Positions 59,228-64,000 of a DNA stretch of 64,000 nucleotides are shown here, piece after piece. The notes beneath the pieces were generated by a model that was not told the DNA's origin, searched no databases, and saw only the letters and a program-made list of their open reading frames with translations. The translations under genes were made by a program, and so were the position numbers. Origin of the DNA: an uncultured Clostridia bacterium. Its GTDB lineage: Bacteria; Bacillota; Clostridia; Christensenellales; Aristaeellaceae. The stretch's first letter is position 1, and every line of letters begins with the position of its first letter. The stretch covers positions 1 to 64,000 of the forward strand of contig CALCUD010000111.1 of assembly GCA_937906775.1 (NCBI GenBank). The letters run 5' to 3'.

Positions 59228-60367
59228 TCAGCGAAGGTAAGGTGTTTCCAGGATCCGCTTCAGCTCACTGATTTCCTCCGGCGTCATTCCGCATTCCAGG
59301 AGATACTTCCCGGCCGAGGCTGTAAGATTGTCTGTGGAGTACAACGTATCCCGGTCATTTTCTCTGAGGACCTCCGGTCCGGAAGAAAGGATCGTTGAAA
59401 AACTCCGTGGAACACTTTCACCGCGTGTCAGGATTTCCAGGATCCGTTCCACTTGACATATGCTCAGCAGCTCATACTTTTCACGGTCCTGATCCCGGTT
59501 CAGTCTCACAAGGCATTCGAAAGACAGCATATAGTCGTCTGTGATTTCTCTTTTATCCGCCCCCGTCAGGGCTTCAAGGATGCAGCACAGGAATCCCGTT
59601 CTGTCCAGACCTGCCCTGCATTGGATCAGATACGGTCCCGTATTGGCAATCATGAGCCGCAGCGCCGCGGCAAGCATATTCCGGAATCCGCTTCCAAGGA
59701 AATCGATTGGAAACTGCATTGAAAGCACATTCCCTTCCTTGTGGAGTTTATTGATATAAAACCCGTCATATTTTCCGGAGGAGAAGATTTCTTCCGCCAT
59801 TTTCTGTTCACAGGTCATATTCAGCACAAATTGGATTCCATCCCGTTCCAGAAGCCGATCCAGATGTCTTTGCCTGATGAAAAAAGCATCGTTGTTATTG
59901 ATCGGGTCGAAGGAAGCCGTTGAACGGTATACAATTCCCTTCCGGATTCTTCCTCCGCAAAGAGAACGGTAATTCGTAAAGACTTCATCGCTCGGATACC
60001 GTTCCGCTGAAATGTCAAAATCCGTACAAAAAACATCCTGAAGGACCTTATATTTTCCATGTTCGTTCAAAAAAACTCTGGCGGTCTTTGCTCCTGTCAT
60101 GCGGCACGGTTCCCAGACACGTCCAAAGCGTTTTTCAATCCGGATCCAGTCAAACCCAGGGTACGCGTTCAGGCATATCGCGCCCTCCGGCAACATACAT
60201 CCGCACAGAAAAGGAATATCCTCAAAAGCTGTTCCATTGTTGAAAAGCACATTTACACTGTCTCCGGGTTCAAAGCCAAGTCCTGTTATTTCCTGATAGT
60301 CAGACCTCATCATGATATTCCCGAACGGTTTACCCTCATACAGCGCCAGATTGCCTGTCTGAATCAT
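59228..60367 (-). CDS. Tyrosine-phosphatase-like protein with altered active-site motif
   Basis: 379 residues with no signal peptide, paralogous to the lipoprotein at 48623 over its whole length. It has the same N-terminal beta domain (VNVLFNNGTAFEDIPF, LNEHGKYKVLQDV) and the same phosphatase domain. The phosphatase loop reads LIQCRAGLDRTG: Cys 250 and Arg 256 are kept, but the usual His before Cys is Gln. The neighbouring Asp after GL is kept. The change may lower activity or change substrate. GAGGTG lies 10 bases before the ATG. First gene of the unit; its cytosolic location is inferred from the missing signal. Confidence 0.75.
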   Translation of the reverse strand: MIQTGNLALYEGKPFGNIMMRSDYQEITGLGFEPGDSVNVLFNNGTAFEDIPFLCGCMLPEGAICLNAYPGFDWIRIEKRFGRVWEPCRMTGAKTARVFLNEHGKYKVLQDVFCTDFDISAERYPSDEVFTNYRSLCGGRIRKGIVYRSTASFDPINNNDAFFIRQRHLDRLLERDGIQFVLNMTCEQKMAEEIFSSGKYDGFYINKLHKEGNVLSMQFPIDFLGSGFRNMLAAALRLMIANTGPYLIQCRAGLDRTGFLCCILEALTGADKREITDDYMLSFECLVRLNRDQDREKYELLSICQVERILEILTRGESVPRSFSTILSSGPEVLRENDRDTLYSTDNLTASAGKYLLECGMTPEEISELKRILETPYLR

Positions 60368-60784
60368 TTATCAGGCACCTCTTAAATAAAAAAGCATTTT
60401 CTCTGAATTGATTATGATACTCAACATCCGGAATATATGTTCATTTTACTTTAAATGCTCTCCATGCGTCAAGCTATGCAGACATGGCGTCCCGGACGGC
60501 TCCGGTTTTTGTGCGCAAAACACAAGGACACATTTTGTGCAAAAAAGTAAAAAACGGTCATTTTTTTATTAGCCCGTCCGGAAGGGGATTCGTATAAATA
60601 AATGTCCGCGATGAAGAAGCGGGCCCTGAAGACCGGCTTCGTCATCAGAGATGACAGAGAACGGACTGAAGCGGATCTCAGATATTCACCCGGGGAATGA
60701 TCATGAATGAGCAATATGAACTATTGATCTGAATGATCGCGGAAATCCTGATACGGTGCTGCAAACGAAAGGAGGATATTGAAT
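60368..60784. other. Divergent intergenic region with small open frames
   Basis: 417 bases between the phosphatase-like gene and the 29-aa peptide gene. Rightward it contains TATAAA at about 60592, a 32-codon frame (60602-60700) without a clear ribosome binding site, and an 8-codon frame at 60703 preceded by GGGGAATGATC. The latter could be a leader peptide for the next gene. No tRNA or known riboswitch was recognised. Confidence 0.4.
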
Positions 60785-60874
60785 ATGTGGTTTGAAAACA
60801 TTTACATCACGGAACGGAATAACGGTGGCGCAGCGTGGGGAAACCTCTGGAATTGGATCAGAGGCCTGATATGA
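60785..60874 (+). CDS. 29-aa tryptophan-rich peptide
   Basis: An ideal AAAGGAGG lies 9 bases before the ATG. The peptide has 29 residues with four Trp (2, 18, 22, 24), opens MWFENIYITERNNGGAAWGN and ends LWNWIRGLI. It stands alone between its own leader and a strong terminator starting 32 bases after its stop, so the RNA seems made to express only this peptide. Possible roles are a RiPP-like or signalling peptide, a small toxin, or a Trp-sensing leader. The neighbouring leftward operon contains a radical SAM enzyme and an exporter, which makes the first option attractive but unproven. Confidence 0.65.
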   Translation: MWFENIYITERNNGGAAWGNLWNWIRGLI

Positions 60875-60905
60875 GAGATAATCATTGATCTGTCGGCAGA
60901 CAGAA

Positions 60906-60941
60906 GAAGCCTTCCGGAAACAGTCCGGAAGGCTTCTTTTT
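60906..60941 (+). terminator. Terminator of the 29-aa peptide transcript
   Basis: Perfect 13-bp stem GAAGCCTTCCGGA-AACAG-TCCGGAAGGCTTC then TTTTT. Same stem as the terminator at 26558. Confidence 0.9.
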
Positions 60942-61016
60942 ATGACCGTCTTCAGACGGTTTCAGACTGATGGGGCCGCGGGATGATCAGGCCGTTCCGG
61001 CCGGACGGATGAACCG

Positions 61017-64000
61017 TCAGTTCAGGATCCCGGACAGCGTATTCAGCAGCTTCACAATATCGATCGGCTTTGCGAGATGCTCATTCATCCCGGCGGCAAT
61101 GGCATTCTGCCGGTCTTCTTCAAAGGCATTGGCCGTCATGGCGATGATCGGAATCAAAGCTTTTTCGGGATCTTCCAGCGCTCTGATCGCCTTCGTCGCT
61201 TCATATCCGTTCATCCTCGGCATCTGAACGTCCATCAGGATCAGATCGTACTGTCCGGGAGCCGCGTTCCGTACCTTGTCAACGGCAATGTCTCCGTCTT
61301 CGGCGGTTTCAACGGTCATGCCGTTTTCAGACAGGATCTCCTCGGCGATCTCCCGGTTCATCTCGTTATCATCCACGAGCAGGATCTTCATCCCGTCCAG
61401 TTTCACATGATTTTCAGCGCCGGCCCTTTCCGCCGCCGCGTCGTTTTCCGTATCCCACTTCATCGGCACACAGACGGTGATCGTCGTGCCGCGTCCCTTT
61501 TCGGACCGGATATCGATCGTGCCGCCCAGCAGATCCGTCAGCTGCTTGACAATGGACATGCCAAGCCCGGTGCCCTGGATTTTGCTTACGGTCGAACTGT
61601 TCTCCCGTGAAAACTCATCGAATATATGATTCAGGAATTCCTGGCTCATTCCGATGCCGGTATCGCGGACGGTAAACACATAATTCCCGTATCCCGGCCT
61701 GTCGCAGGCCTTCTCCTCAATGAAGTAGTCGACGGCGCCGCCTTCCGGCGTATATTTGAGCGCGTTTCCGATGATGTTGGTCGTGATCTGCTTCATTCTG
61801 TCCGCGTCGGTGATGACCCTGCTGTGCCGGATGTTTTTCGCCGTCACCGTGAACCGGATGCCGTTCGCCGCCGCCTGTTCGCTGTAGATCGTGCGCGCGA
61901 TGGCGGCCCGGTCCAGAACGTCCGCTTTCTGCTCGGACAGAACGATCTTGCCGGATTCGATGCGGGACATCTCCAGGACCTGATTGATCAGCGCAAGCAG
62001 CTGCGTGCCCGCCGTTTCGATCTTGTTCAGATAATCCCCGATCCTCTCCTTATCGTCCAGATGCTTCTTGGCCATCGTGGTGAAGCCGGTAATGGCGTTC
62101 ATGGGCGTCCGGATATCGTGGGACATATTAAACAGGAACGATGACTTGGCCCGGCTGGCGATCTCCGCCTTATCCAGCGCGTCCATCTCGCGCCTGGTCG
62201 TTTCGTCAACGTTGTGGAATCCGGCGATCACGTGGTCCTCCGAAGTCTCGTCCTTCACGAATTTTGCCTGATAATAGGTGATCTCTCCGTCGATGAGCGT
62301 TCTGAAGTTGACGAAATAAACGCCGTCCCGGTTCACGTTCTCACGAACGGTTTCCTCCTTGGTCGCTTCATAGAACATCTGCCGGTCATCCGGATGCACG
62401 ATCGTTTCGATCAGCACGTCCAGACGATCTCTGAAATTGTTGATTACCGACCACTGGGGAATGTGCTCGGTAAACAAAGGATCAAAACGGTAGTGGACCT
62501 CGCTCTTGTCGTCCAATCCGACATAGACCACGCAGCCGAAGTCGTCGGACAGGCCGTAAATAACGGCGCGGTCGCGGGCGTCCGCCGCCTTTCTTTCCAT
62601 CTCGGCGCGGATCTCCTTGTTTCTGTTGGCAAAGCCGAGCGCCACCGCCTCCGGATTATCCCCATCGCCGACCTTGACGAATTTCATTTCGGAATAGTTC
62701 TCTTCATTGTCCATGTACCGGGTAATGAAGGTCTTCTTGTCTCCGAGTTCCTTCAGAATGTTGTAGACAGAGCCGGCCTTCAGCATTCTTTCCTTATCGT
62801 TCGGATGCACCAGCGTATCCACGTACATTTTGTAAGCGTCGCTGTATTTGATGCCGCTGCGGAAGATCCTGCCGAACTCCGTTTCAGTCGCCTCGTTCAT
62901 CGTATACGGGTCAAGCTCGTCCGTCATCAGATCGATGTAGTAAACAGACGAATATTCGGAAGCCAGGATCTCGATAATATCGATGTTCCGCTGCATGATC
63001 TTGGATTCTTCCTCTTTGGCGCGAAGTTCCTCGTCCTTGTCGGCAAAGCCGAGCGCCACCGCCTTCGGGACGCCTTCCTCGTTGCCGACCTTGACAAATT
63101 TCATTTCGGAATAATGGCCTTCCGCGTTCCGGTAGGTCGTCAGGAAGGTCTTCTTATTCCGGAGTTCCTTCATGATATTGCCGATGGAGCCGGCTTTCAG
63201 CATCATCTGTTTGTCTTCGCTGTGGATCAGCGTATTCACATACAGGCGGTACGCGTCGCTGTACCGGATGCCGCTGCGGAAGATCTTGCCGAACTCCGTC
63301 TCCGTCGCCTCGTTCATCGTATACGGATTCAGTTCGTCCGTCGTCAGATCGATATAATAAACGGAAGAATATTCGGACGCCAGGATCTCGATGATATCCG
63401 TATTCCGGCGGCGTTCCTCGGCGATCTGCTGCTCGCGCCGGATCTCCTCGTCCTTCTCCGCGAAGCCGAGCGCCACGGCGACCGGCTCGTCGTTATCGCC
63501 GCCGACCTTGACGAATTTCATTTCGGAATATTTGTTGTCCGCGGAGCGGTACTGCGTCAGGAACGTTTTCTTATTGGCAAGCTCCTTCTTGATGTTGCCG
63601 ACGGAGCCGGCTTTGAGCATCATCTGTTTGTCGGCGTCATAGATCAGCTTGTCCACATACAGCTTGTATGCCTCGGAATAGGTGATGCCGCTCCTGAACA
63701 CGGAGCCGAAGGTCGTCTCGGTTTCCTCGTTCATCGTATACGGATTCAGCTCGTCCGTCGTCAGATCGATATAATAAACGGATGAATATTCGGAAGCCAG
63801 GATCCCGATGATCTCCCTGTCTCTTCTGGCAATATTGTTGTAAAAGTCCCGCACGTCAAAATGGATGATATCAGTGACGTTCTGATGCGTTCCTTCGATC
63901 CGGATCCCGGCCTTATATTCGAAATTTCTGACGCCGCCGCAGCGCACGATCCATGTTTCCCCGCCCGGATGATGCCACGGATACTGCACTTCCGCGTGCT
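61017..64000 (-). CDS. Hybrid sensor histidine kinase with tandem sensor repeats (runs off right edge)
   Basis: At least 993 codons, open to the right edge; the GTG at 63989 lies inside a PAS-like domain (QYPWHHPGGETWIVRCGGVR), so the true start is outside. Then come three near-identical ~138-residue sensor units, each starting ILASEYSSVYYIDLTTDELN and containing KxxFLTxYRxxxxxYSEMKFV. A diverged fourth unit follows. Next are HisKA (SSFLFNMSHDIRTPMNAITG), HATPase (DADRMKQITTNIIGNALKYT; GTGLGMSIVKQLTDLLGG) and a receiver domain (LVDDNEMNREIA ... DLILMDVQMPRMNG). No membrane helix is seen in the window part, so it may sense a cytosolic signal. The output partner is unknown. Confidence 0.9.
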   Translation of the reverse strand, partial: HAEVQYPWHHPGGETWIVRCGGVRNFEYKAGIRIEGTHQNVTDIIHFDVRDFYNNIARRDREIIGILASEYSSVYYIDLTTDELNPYTMNEETETTFGSVFRSGITYSEAYKLYVDKLIYDADKQMMLKAGSVGNIKKELANKKTFLTQYRSADNKYSEMKFVKVGGDNDEPVAVALGFAEKDEEIRREQQIAEERRRNTDIIEILASEYSSVYYIDLTTDELNPYTMNEATETEFGKIFRSGIRYSDAYRLYVNTLIHSEDKQMMLKAGSIGNIMKELRNKKTFLTTYRNAEGHYSEMKFVKVGNEEGVPKAVALGFADKDEELRAKEEESKIMQRNIDIIEILASEYSSVYYIDLMTDELDPYTMNEATETEFGRIFRSGIKYSDAYKMYVDTLVHPNDKERMLKAGSVYNILKELGDKKTFITRYMDNEENYSEMKFVKVGDGDNPEAVALGFANRNKEIRAEMERKAADARDRAVIYGLSDDFGCVVYVGLDDKSEVHYRFDPLFTEHIPQWSVINNFRDRLDVLIETIVHPDDRQMFYEATKEETVRENVNRDGVYFVNFRTLIDGEITYYQAKFVKDETSEDHVIAGFHNVDETTRREMDALDKAEIASRAKSSFLFNMSHDIRTPMNAITGFTTMAKKHLDDKERIGDYLNKIETAGTQLLALINQVLEMSRIESGKIVLSEQKADVLDRAAIARTIYSEQAAANGIRFTVTAKNIRHSRVITDADRMKQITTNIIGNALKYTPEGGAVDYFIEEKACDRPGYGNYVFTVRDTGIGMSQEFLNHIFDEFSRENSSTVSKIQGTGLGMSIVKQLTDLLGGTIDIRSEKGRGTTITVCVPMKWDTENDAAAERAGAENHVKLDGMKILLVDDNEMNREIAEEILSENGMTVETAEDGDIAVDKVRNAAPGQYDLILMDVQMPRMNGYEATKAIRALEDPEKALIPIIAMTANAFEEDRQNAIAAGMNEHLAKPIDIVKLLNTLSGILN

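Noticed and set aside
62214..63785. 523-codon repeated open frame antisense to the sensor kinase
   Set aside because: Repeats simply mirror the sensor repeats of the kinase gene.

Overview
The window looks like a chromosome segment of a Bacillota bacterium of the class Clostridia, probably a gut or rumen anaerobe. The basis is the strong GGAGG ribosome binding sites, Nif11/NHLM peptide export genes, CFI-box and WYL proteins, and a YufNOP-type nucleoside transporter. No rRNA or tRNA gene was recognised, so no species is named. Base composition is patchy: about 9-16.7 kb is AT-rich, while 20-23 kb and 30-34 kb are very GC-rich, which suggests a mosaic of acquired modules.

Left part (1-18.7 kb) is a defence-type island. 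It starts with the N-terminal 520 codons of a type II CRISPR cas9 leaving the left edge, with a divergent tracrRNA that has its own promoter and terminator. Next come a MazG-like/GIY-YIG-DUF2075 helicase pair, a broken AlbA-type gene, an unknown four-gene operon with a 58-aa cationic peptide, a methyltransferase fused to an HNH-nuclease-type N-terminal domain, and a DUF4406 protein. A leftward module then holds a 42-aa protein, a 1774-aa SF1 helicase with a Vsr/DUF559 nuclease end, a PC4/YdbC-like protein and a DUF262/HNH protein.

Middle part (18.7-35 kb) is a mobile-element-like mosaic. It contains a DUF2815 protein and a primase-helicase, an XRE/WYL divergent regulator pair with a 40-aa membrane peptide, and two copies of a ~118-bp hairpin repeat 3.9 kb apart. 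It also holds a large glycine-repeat surface protein, an ImmA/IrrE-type protease with a LexA-like repressor, and a small phage-type gene pair ahead of an MFS transporter. No integrase, capsid or tail gene was seen.

Right-middle (35-48.3 kb) is a ribosomally made peptide (RiPP) cluster. It has two Nif11-type precursors with GG cleavage sites: one with three CxC units, the other with a zinc-ribbon-like core. Each lies next to its own radical SAM/SPASM enzyme. Two NHLM-type ABC transporters (one with a C39 peptidase), two short HlyD-like proteins and a glycine-repeat surface protein complete it.

Right part (48.3-64 kb) holds a tyrosine-phosphatase-like lipoprotein, a nucleoside ABC transporter whose second permease is fused to its binding protein, an IS30 remnant, and an unusual leftward operon (phosphatase-like protein, nucleotidyltransferase, MATE transporter with a GHKL-like tail, radical SAM enzyme). 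Beyond these lie a free-standing transcript for a 29-aa tryptophan-rich peptide and a hybrid sensor kinase with three near-identical sensor repeats, running off the right edge.
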